A stretch of 64,000 nt of DNA from WHSW01 sp963729075 (GCA_963729075.1 CAVSMU010000012.1:62001-126000); one strand, 5' to 3'; numbered from the stretch's first letter, positions 35,843-44,633 are shown. The notes: a model not told the origin generated them from the sequence alone. Made by a program: numbers and translations.

Positions 35843-36156
35843 CCAGCGACAAGCGCTCGCGCCCGGCGCTCGCGAAACCGCGCGCGCTGCATCGCGAGCT
35901 CGAACCGCTGCCTCGGCGTCATCGCCAGCGTCTGGTCGATCAGCGAGTTGTTGGAGTCGTCGGCGATCACCAGCCGCACGCTGACGTCGAGGCCGCAAGC
36001 TCCGATCACGCTGCCGAGCGTCTCGAGGCTGGGGACGACGGCGGCCCGCTCCCAGCGCGCGATCTCCGACTGGCTCTTGCCGAGCCGCCGACCAAGCTCG
36101 GCCTGGGTGAGCCCGGCGCGAAGCCGAGCCTCCTTGATCAGATCGGAACTGACCAT
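35839..36156 (-). CDS. XRE-family helix-turn-helix regulator (possible antitoxin)
   Basis: 105 residues from ATG 36156. The HTH is LIKEARLRAGLTQAELGRRL ... QSEIARWERAAVVPSLETLG. The C-terminus (QTLAMTPRQRFELAMQRARF) resembles segments fused to or preceding nucleotidyltransferases. It is coupled to the downstream NTase by a 4-bp overlap. A near-perfect 22-bp palindrome lies 12 nt upstream of the start and covers a TATTCT -10, so it probably autoregulates the pair. Confidence 0.8.
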   Translation of the reverse strand: MVSSDLIKEARLRAGLTQAELGRRLGKSQSEIARWERAAVVPSLETLGSVIGACGLDVSVRLVIADDSNNSLIDQTLAMTPRQRFELAMQRARFRERRARALVAG

Positions 36157-36167
36157 CGTGGGATGAG

Positions 36168-36189
36168 AATAGTGCAGATCTGCTCTATT
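36168..36189. promoter_or_regulatory. 22-bp palindromic operator of the XRE/NTase pair
   Basis: Arms AATAGTGCAGA and TCTGCTCTATT are complementary at 10 of 11 positions, centred on AGATCT. On the minus strand TATTCT (36170-36165) lies within it, so a bound XRE dimer would occlude the -10 element. Confidence 0.65.
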
Positions 36190-36200
36190 GGCGGACCAGA

Positions 36201-37163
36201 TCACCGGTCGGCGACGATCTCAGCGAACAGCCCCGGGTCGACGTTGCCGCCGCTGACCACGGCGACGCAGCGCCGGCCCGGCGGCAGTTCGTGAGCATGG
36301 AAGAGGTACGCGGCGACGCTCGCGGCGCCGCCGGGCTCCGCGACCAGCCCGGAGCGCAGGGCGAGCTCTCGAACCGCGGCCCTCAGCTCGTCATCGGTGA
36401 CGGCGACGATGTCGTCGACGTACGTCCTGATGTGCTCCCAGGGCAGCTCGCCGATCGCCGTGAGCCTCAGCGCGTCGGCGATCGTCCGCTGGACGCGCTC
36501 GAGTGGCCACTCGCGTCGGTGCCCGGAACGGAGGCTGTCGCGAGCATCGGCGGCCAGCTCCGGCTCGACGCCGATCACCTTCGCCTCGGGCCGCGCCGCC
36601 TTCACGGCCACGGCGACGCCGGAGATCAGGCCGCCGCCGGAGATCGGCACGATGACGACGTCGAGGTCCGGCGCGTCGGCGAGGATCTCGGCGCCGACGG
36701 TGCCCTGGCCGGCGATGACCAGGGGATCGTCATAGGGCGGCACGAGCACCCCGCCGAGCTCGGTGACGATCTCGTCGGCGCGGCTGGCGCGGCGGCTGGG
36801 ATGGACGAGCTCGACCGCGGCCCCGAGCTCCCGCGTGCGCTCCACCTTTGCCGGTGGCGTCGTATCGGGCATCACGATCGTGGCCGGAACGCCGAACGCC
36901 CGCGCCGCATAGGCGACCGCCCGCGCGTGGTTGCCGCTCGAGTGGGTGACGATCATCGCCGGCCGCGGACCCTCGAAGAGCACCGCGATCGCGTTGTATG
37001 CGCCACGGAGCTTGAACGAGCCGACCGGCTGCAGGTTCTCCGGCTTGAGCGCGAGCTCGCGGCCGTCGGCGCTCGCCCACGCGGCCGACAGCAGCGGCGT
37101 CCTGAGGGCGACGCCGGCGACCCGCCGCTGCGCGGCCTCGATGTCAGCCGGCGTGACGAGCAT
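36201..37163 (-). CDS. PLP-dependent threonine/serine dehydratase-like enzyme
   Basis: 320 residues from ATG 37163. The PLP lysine is K51 in PVGSFKLRGAYN. HSSGNHARAVAYAAR and VIVPISGGGLISG (phosphate loop) are intact. There is no C-terminal ACT regulatory domain, as in catabolic dehydratases and serine racemases. It deaminates Ser/Thr to 2-oxoacids or racemises Ser. Divergent from the NAGPA-domain gene. A second, different dehydratase is at 40210. Confidence 0.85.
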   Translation of the reverse strand: MLVTPADIEAAQRRVAGVALRTPLLSAAWASADGRELALKPENLQPVGSFKLRGAYNAIAVLFEGPRPAMIVTHSSGNHARAVAYAARAFGVPATIVMPDTTPPAKVERTRELGAAVELVHPSRRASRADEIVTELGGVLVPPYDDPLVIAGQGTVGAEILADAPDLDVVIVPISGGGLISGVAVAVKAARPEAKVIGVEPELAADARDSLRSGHRREWPLERVQRTIADALRLTAIGELPWEHIRTYVDDIVAVTDDELRAAVRELALRSGLVAEPGGAASVAAYLFHAHELPPGRRCVAVVSGGNVDPGLFAEIVADR

Positions 37164-37277
37164 CGGTGTGTCGCAGGCTACGCCGCGTGGGGAGGCGGTG
37201 GAGCTCGTTCGAGTGGCGGATGTCGGTGAAGCGCCGCTCGGCCCAGCGCCCGCCCGCGGGCGCATACGCTTGCGGGC

Positions 37278-38039
37278 GTGGACGACGGGATCAGGTACGA
37301 GCTCATGCGGACCGAGCTCGACGACGGCGGCGAGACCACCGTCTACCTCGTCCGCCACCCGCTCGCGACCACCTCGGTCCGCGTCGTCCGGTTTCCCGAG
37401 ACGCAGCGCCTCGATCGCTGGTGCGCCGAGCACGGCCGACCGGAGGCGATCGTCGCCGGGTTCTTCCTGCGCGATCCCTGGCGCCCGCTCGGCGAGGTCC
37501 GGATCGGCGGGGAGCCGATCGCCCACGACCCCGTGACCCCGCCATGGGCTCCGAAGCGCGCCTGCGTGCACATCGACGGCGACGTACGGATCGCCGCTCG
37601 CGAGCGGTTCGCCGACGAGCCGCCCGGCGACCTGGTCCAGGCCGGCCCGCTGCTCGTCTCCGACGGTCGTTCCGTGATCGACGGCGAGGACCGTGAGGGA
37701 TTCTCCGCCGGCGCCTCGCAGTTCGACTCCGACATCACGATCGGTCGCTACCCCCGCTGCGCGCTCGGGATCGGCGAGGCCGAGCTGCTCGCCGTCTGCT
37801 GCGACGGGCGCCGGTCGGGGGTCGACGGCGGGCTCGAGCTGGCCGAGCTCGCGCGCCTGCTGGTGTCATTCGGCGCCGTCGACGCGATCAACCTCGACGG
37901 CGGCGGATCGGCGACGCTCGTTCACCGCAAGCACCTCCTCAACCGTCCCTACTCCGAGCAGGACCAGCCCGCGCCCGAGTCGCGGCCGATCGTCACGGCC
38001 CTGCTCTTCGAGCAGCGGGGCGCGGACGACCGAATGTGA
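37278..38039 (+). CDS. Phosphodiester glycosidase (NAGPA-domain) family protein
   Basis: 253 residues from GTG 37278. The C-terminal part has LLAVCCDGRRSGVDGGLEL and DAINLDGGGSATLVHR, the hallmark GGGS motif of NAGPA domains, which cleave phosphodiester-linked sugars. No signal peptide is visible, so it may act in the cytoplasm, unlike most relatives. Its stop overlaps the next GTG start. Substrate unknown. Confidence 0.8.
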   Translation: MDDGIRYELMRTELDDGGETTVYLVRHPLATTSVRVVRFPETQRLDRWCAEHGRPEAIVAGFFLRDPWRPLGEVRIGGEPIAHDPVTPPWAPKRACVHIDGDVRIAARERFADEPPGDLVQAGPLLVSDGRSVIDGEDREGFSAGASQFDSDITIGRYPRCALGIGEAELLAVCCDGRRSGVDGGLELAELARLLVSFGAVDAINLDGGGSATLVHRKHLLNRPYSEQDQPAPESRPIVTALLFEQRGADDRM

Positions 38040-38437
38040 CGTTCGCAGCGACGTTGGGCTCGGCGTCGATCGGGTATGGGAGGCGGATGGGCCGACTGCG
38101 CTACCTCAACCCGTTCCGGATCCGCGAAGCCGCGCGCCAGATCCGCCGCATCACCGGCGGCGGCGGGCCGAAGCGCCTGCGGCTGCTGAGCGTCGGCCAC
38201 CCGGCGGGCGTGATCGTGCCGACCTCGCGGATCACGCTCGAGGTCGAGGCCCGCGACGGGACGAAGACGAAGTTCGAGCCCGAGCTGCCGGTGCCCTGGC
38301 CCTACGCCTGGACCTGGCGCCTGGCGCGGCTGCTGAAGGTGCCGCTGGTGCGCTCGGTCGAGCCCGAGCACGTGCGACTCACGCTCCCGGTGCCGCACCG
38401 CCGCGGGCCGGCGAAGGTGAAGACGGAGAGCTCGTGA
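38036..38437 (+). CDS. Conserved hypothetical protein
   Basis: Open from GTG 38036, but ATG 38087 with GGGAGG immediately upstream (38078-38083) is an equally good start, giving 116 residues beginning MGRLRYLNPFRIREAARQI. The middle looks like a beta domain (LLSVGHPAGVIVPTSRITLE) and PVPWPYAWTWRLARLL may contact membrane or lipid. Coupled to the LPADLAL-domain gene downstream by GTGA. Not recognised. Confidence 0.6.
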   Translation: MTFAATLGSASIGYGRRMGRLRYLNPFRIREAARQIRRITGGGGPKRLRLLSVGHPAGVIVPTSRITLEVEARDGTKTKFEPELPVPWPYAWTWRLARLLKVPLVRSVEPEHVRLTLPVPHRRGPAKVKTESS

Positions 38438-38685
38438 CCCGGCGCTCGTTCCCGGGGGCGGCCGTCGACGCCGCGATCACGCTCGCGCGGCTGCCGGCCG
38501 ACCTGGCGCTCAGCGCCGCGGGCGAGGGCCCGGTGGCCTCGCTCGTGGGCGCCGGCGTCGACGTCGCCGACGGCGCCGCGCGCGGGTTCGCCGGGACGCT
38601 GCTCGGCGACGAGCAGCTGCGCCGCGACGCCGCGCGACGCCTCGACGAGGCCGAGAGCTCGGTGGCCGAAGAGCTGGCGATCTAG
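38434..38685 (+). CDS. Small LPADLAL-domain protein, paralog of the N-terminus of the 30903 gene product
   Basis: 83 residues from GTG 38434. ITLARLPADLALSAAGEGP and GTLLGDEQLRRDAARRLDEA align directly with the first 70 residues of the protein encoded at 30903. The long charged helix of that protein is absent. The domain is predicted helical with a hydrophobic core; function unknown. It shares 4 bp of stop codon with the convergent secreted-protein gene. Confidence 0.65.
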   Translation: MTRRSFPGAAVDAAITLARLPADLALSAAGEGPVASLVGAGVDVADGAARGFAGTLLGDEQLRRDAARRLDEAESSVAEELAI

Positions 38686-39023
38686 GCGCCGAACTTGAAC
38701 CGCACGTGCTGGTGCTCGCCGCCCTTGCGGCGCGTGCAGTTGACCTTCCAGACCTCGTCGCCGATCTGCTTCTCGGCGCAGCGCCCCCAGCCCTTCGGGC
38801 TCGCATCGCCGTCGAAGACGTACTTGTTCGCCGCCCTGCGCACCACCGAGCAGGCGACGTTGTAGCCCTTGGCGTCGAACCAGCCGAAGCCGTCGTCGAA
38901 GCTCTGGCCGCACTTGACGTCCCAGCCGTGGGAGTGGTTGGAGGGGTGGGCGGCGGCGGGCGCTGAGAGGGCGAGCGTGGCGAGGACTCCGAGAAGCGCC
39001 GCGAGCGTCCGTCGTGGGGTCAT
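38682..39023 (-). CDS. Small secreted protein with conserved Cys residues, hypothetical
   Basis: 113 residues from ATG 39023. Clear signal peptide (RRTLAALLGVLATLALSAPAAAH). The mature part has four cysteines (VKCGQSF, VACSVV, GRCAEK, VNCTRR), suggesting two disulfides, and a His-rich start (HPSNHSHGWD). It probably functions in the envelope or medium. Family not recognised. Confidence 0.7.
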   Translation of the reverse strand: MTPRRTLAALLGVLATLALSAPAAAHPSNHSHGWDVKCGQSFDDGFGWFDAKGYNVACSVVRRAANKYVFDGDASPKGWGRCAEKQIGDEVWKVNCTRRKGGEHQHVRFKFGA

Positions 39024-39061
39024 CACGGCGAATCTATCAGCGCTCCGGATAGCATCGGCAC

Positions 39062-40213
39062 GTGGAGCCTGTTGCGAGGCTCAGCGATATCCCGGGGTTC
39101 AACATCGACCGCGTCGCCGCCGCAGCCGGCGAGGATCCGGAGGTCCTGCGGATGGAGAACCTCGACACGGACGTGCCGCCGCCCGCGGCGGCGGTCGAGG
39201 CCACTCGCGCCGCGGTGGGAGAGGACGATGCCAACAGCTGGCTGCCCTTCAACGGGCGCGAGGACCTGAAGGAGGCGGTCGTCGCGTACGTCGAGCGCCG
39301 GGGCGGGCCGCGGTACGACCCGCGGCGTGAGACCGTGATCACCTGCGGCGAGGGGGAGGCGATGCTCGACGCCCTGCTCTGCCTGACGGATCCCGGCGAC
39401 GAGGTGATCCTCACCGACCCGACCTACGCCGGCATGCTCAACCGCGTGCGTCTCGCCGGCGCCGTGCCGCGCCTCGTCCCGATGCATTCGGATCGCAACG
39501 GGTGGCGCATGGACCTCGACGCGTTGTCGGCGGCGGCAACCGACCGCACGCGGGTTGTCTTCCTGAACAACGCCTCGTTTCCGACCGGCTGGGTGGCGAC
39601 CGACGCGGAGTGGGAGGCCGTGACGAAGCTGTGCAACGACGCCGATCTCTGGCTGCTGTACTGGGCGGGCTTCGAGGCGGTGCTCTACGACGGGCGAGAC
39701 GTCATTCATCCGGCGGCGCTTCCCGGGATGCGCGAGCGAACGGTGATCGTCGGCGCACCGTCGTTCGAGCAGCGGATGATCGCGTGGCGGGTGGGCTGGA
39801 TGGTCATGCCCGGCGAGCTGACCGATCCCGCCTCGCGCACTCAGATCTACAACGGGTTGGTCGCCAGCGGCTTCGCTCAGATCGGGACGAAGGTGGCGCT
39901 CGAGCTGGGGGACGACGACGTCACGGCGGCGACCGCGGAGTGGCAGCTGCGCCGCGACGAGACACTGCGGCAGCTGGAAGGGTTGCCGGTCGTCCCCCCG
40001 CACGGCGCCTGGTCGGCGCTCCTCGACACCAAGGAGCTCGGTGTCACACCTGCCGAGCTCTCGGCCCGGCTGCTCGAACACAAGGTCGCGGCGACGCCGA
40101 TGGACGGGTGGGGAGGCGAGGTCGCAGCCCGGCACCTGAGGTTCGTGTTCAGCAACGAGCCGGTCGACCGGCTCCGCGCGCTCGGCGACCGCGTCCGCGC
40201 GGCGCTCGGATGA
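39062..40213 (+). CDS. Aminotransferase class I/II-fold protein lacking the PLP lysine
   Basis: 383 residues, full family length, from GTG 39062. The fold is recognisable (WLPFNGREDLKEAVVAY, GDEVILTDPTYAGML, MIAWRVGWMVMPGEL). The catalytic positions are changed: the SK-x3-M-x-GWR motif reads SFEQRMIAWR with Phe at 235 for Lys, the pyridine-binding DExY region reads WAGF (201-204), and NPTG reads FPTG (173-176). It is therefore probably not a PLP transaminase. Overlaps the dehydratase-like gene by ATGA. Could be a regulator or subunit; role unknown. Confidence 0.75.
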   Translation: MEPVARLSDIPGFNIDRVAAAAGEDPEVLRMENLDTDVPPPAAAVEATRAAVGEDDANSWLPFNGREDLKEAVVAYVERRGGPRYDPRRETVITCGEGEAMLDALLCLTDPGDEVILTDPTYAGMLNRVRLAGAVPRLVPMHSDRNGWRMDLDALSAAATDRTRVVFLNNASFPTGWVATDAEWEAVTKLCNDADLWLLYWAGFEAVLYDGRDVIHPAALPGMRERTVIVGAPSFEQRMIAWRVGWMVMPGELTDPASRTQIYNGLVASGFAQIGTKVALELGDDDVTAATAEWQLRRDETLRQLEGLPVVPPHGAWSALLDTKELGVTPAELSARLLEHKVAATPMDGWGGEVAARHLRFVFSNEPVDRLRALGDRVRAALG

Positions 40214-41193
40214 CCGCCTGGTCGATCCCCGGCCTCAGCGAGGTTCTCGCCGCGCAGCGTCGCATCGCGGCGCACCTGCGTCCTACGCCGCTCTTCACCT
40301 ACCCGGCCCTCGATCGATCGACGGGCGCGCGTGTCCACGTGAAGCACGAGAACCATCAGCCCGTGGGCGCCTTCAAGGTCCGTGGCGGCGTGAACCTGGT
40401 CGCGCGGTTGTCGGACGAGGAGCGCGAGCGCGGGCTCATCGCGGCGTCCACCGGCAACCACGGTCAATCCGTTGCGTTCGCTGCCCAGCGATTCGATGTG
40501 ACCGCTCGCATCTGCATCCCCGAGCGCTCGAACCCGGTCAAGGTCGCGGCGATGAAGGACCTCGGCGCCGAGTTGATCGTCGGCGGCGCCGACTTCGACG
40601 AGGCACGCGAGAACGCCGAACGTCTGGCCGCCGAGCACGGCTATCGGTACGTGCACTCGGGGAACGAGCCGGACCTGATCGCCGGCGTGGCCACCGAAAC
40701 GCTCGAGATCCTCGCTCAGCAGCCCGACATCGAGGCGATCATCGTGCCGGTCGGTGGCGGGAGCGGCGCCGCCGGCGCGTGCATCGTCGCCAAGGCTGTG
40801 AACCCGGCGATTCAGGTCATCGCCGTGCAGTCCGATGCCGCCCCGGCTGCGTATCTCAGCTGGAAGGAGCGACGTCCGGTAGAGGGCGAGAGCCACACCT
40901 ACGCCGAAGGCCTCGCCACGCGGGTGCCGTTCGAGCTGCCTCAGGCGATCCTGCAGGAGCACCTCGATGACTTCGTCCTGGTCAGCGAGGAGGAGATCCG
41001 GGCCGCCCAGCGCACGATGATCGAGGCCACGCGCAACCTGATCGAGGCGTCGGGCGCCGCACCCCTTGCCGCCGCGCTCAGACTTGCCGACGATCTCCGC
41101 GGCCGGCGAGTGGCGCTCGTCGCCAGCGGGGGCAACGTCAGCCCAGAGCAGCTGCTCGACCTCTTCTCCGCGCCTGCCGGAGCAGGCGGATGA
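40210..41193 (+). CDS. PLP-dependent threonine dehydratase-like enzyme (EutB-like)
   Basis: 327 residues. PLP lysine K56 in PVGAFKVRGG, STGNHGQSVAFAA, and phosphate loop VPVGGGSGAAG are intact. No ACT domain. The organisation (VHSGNEPDLIAGVATE) resembles hydroxyectoine-utilisation dehydratases and other catabolic members; a specific substrate cannot be assigned. Translationally coupled to the aminotransferase-like gene before it and the hydrolase after it. Confidence 0.82.
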   Translation: MTAWSIPGLSEVLAAQRRIAAHLRPTPLFTYPALDRSTGARVHVKHENHQPVGAFKVRGGVNLVARLSDEERERGLIAASTGNHGQSVAFAAQRFDVTARICIPERSNPVKVAAMKDLGAELIVGGADFDEARENAERLAAEHGYRYVHSGNEPDLIAGVATETLEILAQQPDIEAIIVPVGGGSGAAGACIVAKAVNPAIQVIAVQSDAAPAAYLSWKERRPVEGESHTYAEGLATRVPFELPQAILQEHLDDFVLVSEEEIRAAQRTMIEATRNLIEASGAAPLAAALRLADDLRGRRVALVASGGNVSPEQLLDLFSAPAGAGG

Positions 41194-42175
41194 GCGATCG
41201 CAGGCGGGCGCTGAGGGCCGGGGCCGTTGCGTGTGCCCTGGGCTTGGTGATTCTGGGCGCGGCGCTGGCACCGGCCCAGGCGCAGGACGAGCTTCCGGTC
41301 GACGTGCCGCTCGCCGACGGCGACTTCGCCGGCTACGTCGGGATCGGCGACGGGCGCAAGCTCTACCTCGAATGTCACGGCGCGCGGCTCGCCGACGGTG
41401 ATCCTCGAGGCGGGACTGCGCAGCCGCTCGGACTTCTGGAGCGAGCGGACCGAGGAGACGGTCGGCCAGACGGTGTTCCCGGGCATCGCCCGCTTCACGC
41501 GCGTCTGCGCCTACGACCGACCGGGGACCACGCTCGGGACCACGGACTTCAGCCGCAGCGACCCGGTCCCGATGCCCCGCACGGCGCGCGACGCGGTCGC
41601 CGACCTCCGGGCGCTGATCAAGGCCGCCCCGATCCCCGGCCCCCACGTCCTCGTCGGGCACTCGACCGGCGGCCTGATCGTCCGCATGTACGCGAGCCTC
41701 TACCCGAAGCGGGTCGCCGGCCTGGTCCTCGTCGACGCCCTGTCGGAGTTCCTGCGCAGGGGGCTGACCCCGGATCAGCTGGCCGCCTACGACGAGCTCA
41801 ACAACGGCCCGCTGCCGGGCCTCGAGCAGTACACGGACCTCGAGCAGATCCTCTTCCGACCCAGCTTCGAGCAGATGACGCGGATCGCGCGCCGGCATCC
41901 GCTCCCGCCGGATGCCGTTCGTCGTCATCTCCCGAGGGCTCGCCTTCCCGCTGCCCGACGGCCTGCCGGCGGGGCTGACCACGGACGTGGTCGAGCGGGC
42001 CTGGCGCGAGTCCCAGAGGGCACTCGCGAGCCTGCTCCCGGGGGCGCGTCACCGGATCGCCGAACGCAGCCAGCACTACATCATGTTCAGCCAGCCGCGC
42101 CTGATCATCCGCAGCGTGCGCTGGGTCGTTGATCGGGCTCGCCGGCCGGCGCGAACGGCGAGCCGCGAGCGATAG
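41190..42175 (+). CDS. Secreted alpha/beta hydrolase, two frameshifts (about 41383 and 41911)
   Basis: Signal peptide (LRAGAVACALGLVILGAALA, AQA cleavage). After one surplus base the canonical SPTVILEAGL and VCAYDRPGTT appear, then the nucleophile elbow LVGHSTGGLIVRMYA. A second surplus base near 41911 restores PFVVISRGLAFPLPDG and the C-terminal catalytic-His region RSQHYIMFSQPRLI. Corrected length 327. ATG 41190 overlaps the dehydratase stop. Probably an esterase or lactonase; same operon as the TPP enzyme downstream. Confidence 0.78.
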
Positions 42176-42186
42176 GCTCGCGGTCG

Positions 42187-43861
42187 ATGGCGACGACCGA
42201 GGAGAGCACCCGCGCCGAGGGCGCCGCGGCCGAGGGCTCCGGCCAGATGCACGGCGGCCGGCTGGTCGCGCGGACGCTGAAATCACGCGGCGTCAGCCAC
42301 CTCTTCACCCTCTCCGGCGGCCACCTGTTCTCGATCTACGACGGCTGCAAGGCCGAGGGGATCGAGCTCGTCGACACCCGCCACGAGCAGGCGGCGGCCT
42401 GGGCGGCCGAGGGGTTCGCGAAGGCGACCCGCAAGCCCGGGCGTCGCCGCGCTCACCGCCGGCCCCGGGGTGACCAACGGGATGAGCGCGATGGCCGGGG
42501 CGAAGTTCAACCGCTCGCCGCTCGTCGTGCTCGGCGGCCGCGCGCCCGAGATGCGCTGGGGCTCGGGGAGCCTCCAGGAGATCGACCACCTGCCGTTCGT
42601 CTCGCCGGTGACCAAGAGCGCCGAGACGGTCAAGGAGACCGGCGCGATCCCCGAGGCGACCGCGCGCGCGATCGACCTCGCGATGACCCAGCCCAGCGGC
42701 CCGACCTACGTCGACTACCCGCTCGACGTCGTGTTCATGGAGGGGGAGGGGGTCGAGCCCGAGCCGACCGTCGTCGCCGCGCCGGCGGCCGAGCGCACCG
42801 ACGAGGCCGCGACGATGCTCGCCGAGGCCGAGCGCCCGGTGATCATGGCCGGCACCGGCGTCTACTGGGCGCGCGCCGAGGACGAGCTCCGGCAGCTGGC
42901 CGAGTCGTTCGGGATCCCCGTCTTCCTCAACGGCATGGGGCGCGGATGCCTGCCCGCCGACCACGAGCTCTGCTTCAGCCGCGCCCGCGGCAAGGGGCTC
43001 AAGGAGGCCGACGTCGCGCTCGTGATCGGCGTCCCGCTCGACTTCCGCCTCGGCTTCGGCGGCAGCTTCGGCGAGGAGACGAAGATCATCTGGCTCGACG
43101 AGGCGCCGAACGAGCTCACCGCCAACCGCCGCCCCGAGCTCGAGCTCGTCGGCGGCATCGCCGCGACGCTGGCGGCGATGCACGAGGGCGAGGGCGGCGC
43201 CGGCGGCAAGCCCCGCACCGACGCGTGGGTCGAGGCGCTGCGCGAGACCGAGGCCGAGAAGCGCGAGGCCGAGCAGGCCGAGCTCAACGACGACCGCGCC
43301 CCGCTGCACCCGCTGCGGATCTACAAGGAGCTCGACACGATGCTCGACCGCGACGCGATCGTCATCGGCGACGGCGGCGACTTCGTCTCCTACGCCGGCC
43401 GCGTCATGAACACCTACGAGCCCGGCTGCTGGATGGACCCCGGCCCCTACGGCTGCCTCGGCGCCGGCCCCGGCCAGGCAATCGGCGCCAAGACCGCCCA
43501 CCCCAACCGCCAGGTCGTCTGCCTCCTCGGCGACGGCGCCTTCGGCTTCTCCGGCCTCGAGTTCGACACGATGGCCCGCCACAACCTCCCCGTCGTCGGC
43601 ATCGTCGGCAACAACGGCATCTGGGCCCTCGAATACCACCCGATGAAGTTCCTCTACGGCTACCAGGTGGCGGCGGAGCTGCGGCCGGCGACGCGGTATG
43701 ACGAGGTGGTGCAGGCGCTCGGGGGGCATGGGGAGCTGGTGCGCCATCCGAGCGAGCTGCAGCCGGCGCTCGAGCGCGCGTTCGCGAGCGGCAAGCCGGC
43801 GCTGGTGAACGTGCTGACGGATCCCGAGGTGGTCTATCCGCGGAAGGCCGTGCTGGCCTGA
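42187..43861 (+). CDS. Thiamine-diphosphate enzyme (acetolactate-synthase-like), frameshifted at about 42440
   Basis: N-terminal Pyr domain with the activating Glu in VDTRHEQAAAWAAEGFAKA. A surplus G in CCCGGGCGTC shifts to VAALTAGPGVTNGMSAM. The PP domain has LLGDGAFGFSGLEF ... GNNGIWALEYH, the GDG-x25-NN thiamine-binding motif. Corrected length 557. It decarboxylates or ligates 2-oxoacids; oxalyl-CoA/2-hydroxyacyl-CoA lyase or ALS activity cannot be told apart. Fourth gene of a run whose other members make or process 2-oxoacids. It ends 7 bp before a tRNA-fMet fragment. Confidence 0.82.
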
Positions 43862-43868
43862 CCTCGAT

Positions 43869-43919
43869 CTCCGGGCTCATAACCCGGAGGTCGTGGGTTC
43901 AAATCCCACCCCCGCTACT
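43869..43919 (+). tRNA. tRNA-fMet (CAU) 3' half only (5' half missing)
   Basis: Present: anticodon arm CCGGG-CTCATAA-CCCGG, T-arm GTGGG-TTCAAAT-CCCAC, acceptor strand CCCCGCT and discriminator A, as in actinobacterial initiator tRNA. The D-arm and 5' acceptor strand are absent; the preceding bases are the end of the TPP-enzyme gene. The break at the 5' side of the anticodon stem is typical of integrase attachment cores, so this is best read as an att remnant. Confidence 0.8.
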
Positions 43920-43923
43920 GAAG

Positions 43924-43947
43924 AAAGGCCCGCTCAGGCGGGCCTTT
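43924..43947 (+). terminator. Terminator of the tRNA-fMet fragment
   Basis: AAAGGCCCGC (43924-43933) and GCGGGCCTTT (43938-43947) form a perfect 10-bp stem with a TCAG loop and a terminal T-run, 5 nt after the tRNA 3' end. Confidence 0.8.
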
Positions 43948-44016
43948 CGCGCGTCTGGGACCGGGTCGCCGCGACGAGCGTGGTACCGCCGAGGTAACAA
44001 CGCGAAAGAAATCCTT

Positions 44017-44535
44017 TCACGCGATGGGGGGTGCAGGCGAATCTGAGGACCCGTCCTCCTCTCCGTCGGTTATTGCTTTGATCACGCTGTTAACCGTCTC
44101 GATCGGGATCCCGGCGGCCTCGAAGCTCGAGAAGAGCGCTTCGGTGTACTTTCGGATATCGACTTCCTGATAGACGAATGGCAGCTGACCCGGGATCAAT
44201 CCAATGACTTGGTCCCATGTCGCCAGTCGGTCCAGCGCGGCCAGACTCAGCCTCAAGGCGCCGACCTTTGGAGCTGGGTTCGAATCCGGGATTCGCTCGG
44301 CGAGCGAGGACGCTTGTTCAAAGAGAGCCTCGTATTGGGAACGACGCTCGAGCGCCACCTGAACGGGATCGATGTCGCCGGCGTCGTTAAGCACTACCGT
44401 GCCCGCGGCCAGGATCTGGCGCACACGGGCAGGGGTGAGGCCGTGCTGGGCGGCGATCTGATTCGTGTCCTCGCCTCGAGCCTTCGCGAGCACGATCTCG
44501 CGATTGCGAGCGGCCTGTTTGTCTGCTGACGCCAT
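44017..44535 (-). CDS. HTH-containing hypothetical protein (mobile-element cargo)
   Basis: 172 residues from ATG 44535. The N-terminus RNREIVLAKARGEDTNQIAA ... LTPARVRQIL is a sigma-region-4/HTH-like segment. The C-terminal two thirds are helical with no known domain. Its codon use is less GC-skewed than the chromosomal genes around it, and it lies between a tRNA fragment and an integrase, so it is probably element-borne. Divergent from the XRE gene. Confidence 0.65.
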   Translation of the reverse strand: MASADKQAARNREIVLAKARGEDTNQIAAQHGLTPARVRQILAAGTVVLNDAGDIDPVQVALERRSQYEALFEQASSLAERIPDSNPAPKVGALRLSLAALDRLATWDQVIGLIPGQLPFVYQEVDIRKYTEALFSSFEAAGIPIETVNSVIKAITDGEEDGSSDSPAPPIA

Positions 44536-44633
44536 GCGACACAAGTGGTAGCACGCTTTTCGGGCCGCCCCACACGGACATTTTCCGACGGCTCGGCTCC
44601 AGTCGTGACCGCCCCGGCCGGGATACTGACCCG

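Noticed and set aside
32909..36166. Acylase frame read as one 1085-residue protein
   Set aside because: The last ~300 residues run antisense through the NTase and XRE genes after a base insertion at about 35252; the corrected frame stops at 35300 with a family-like C-terminus.
36201..37571. Longer 456-codon version of the dehydratase
   Set aside because: The additional 136 codons lie antisense to the NAGPA-domain gene; ATG 37163 matches the usual N-terminus.
39877..41982. 701-codon minus-strand open frame
   Set aside because: Antisense shadow over the aminotransferase-like, dehydratase and hydrolase genes; no domain recognised.
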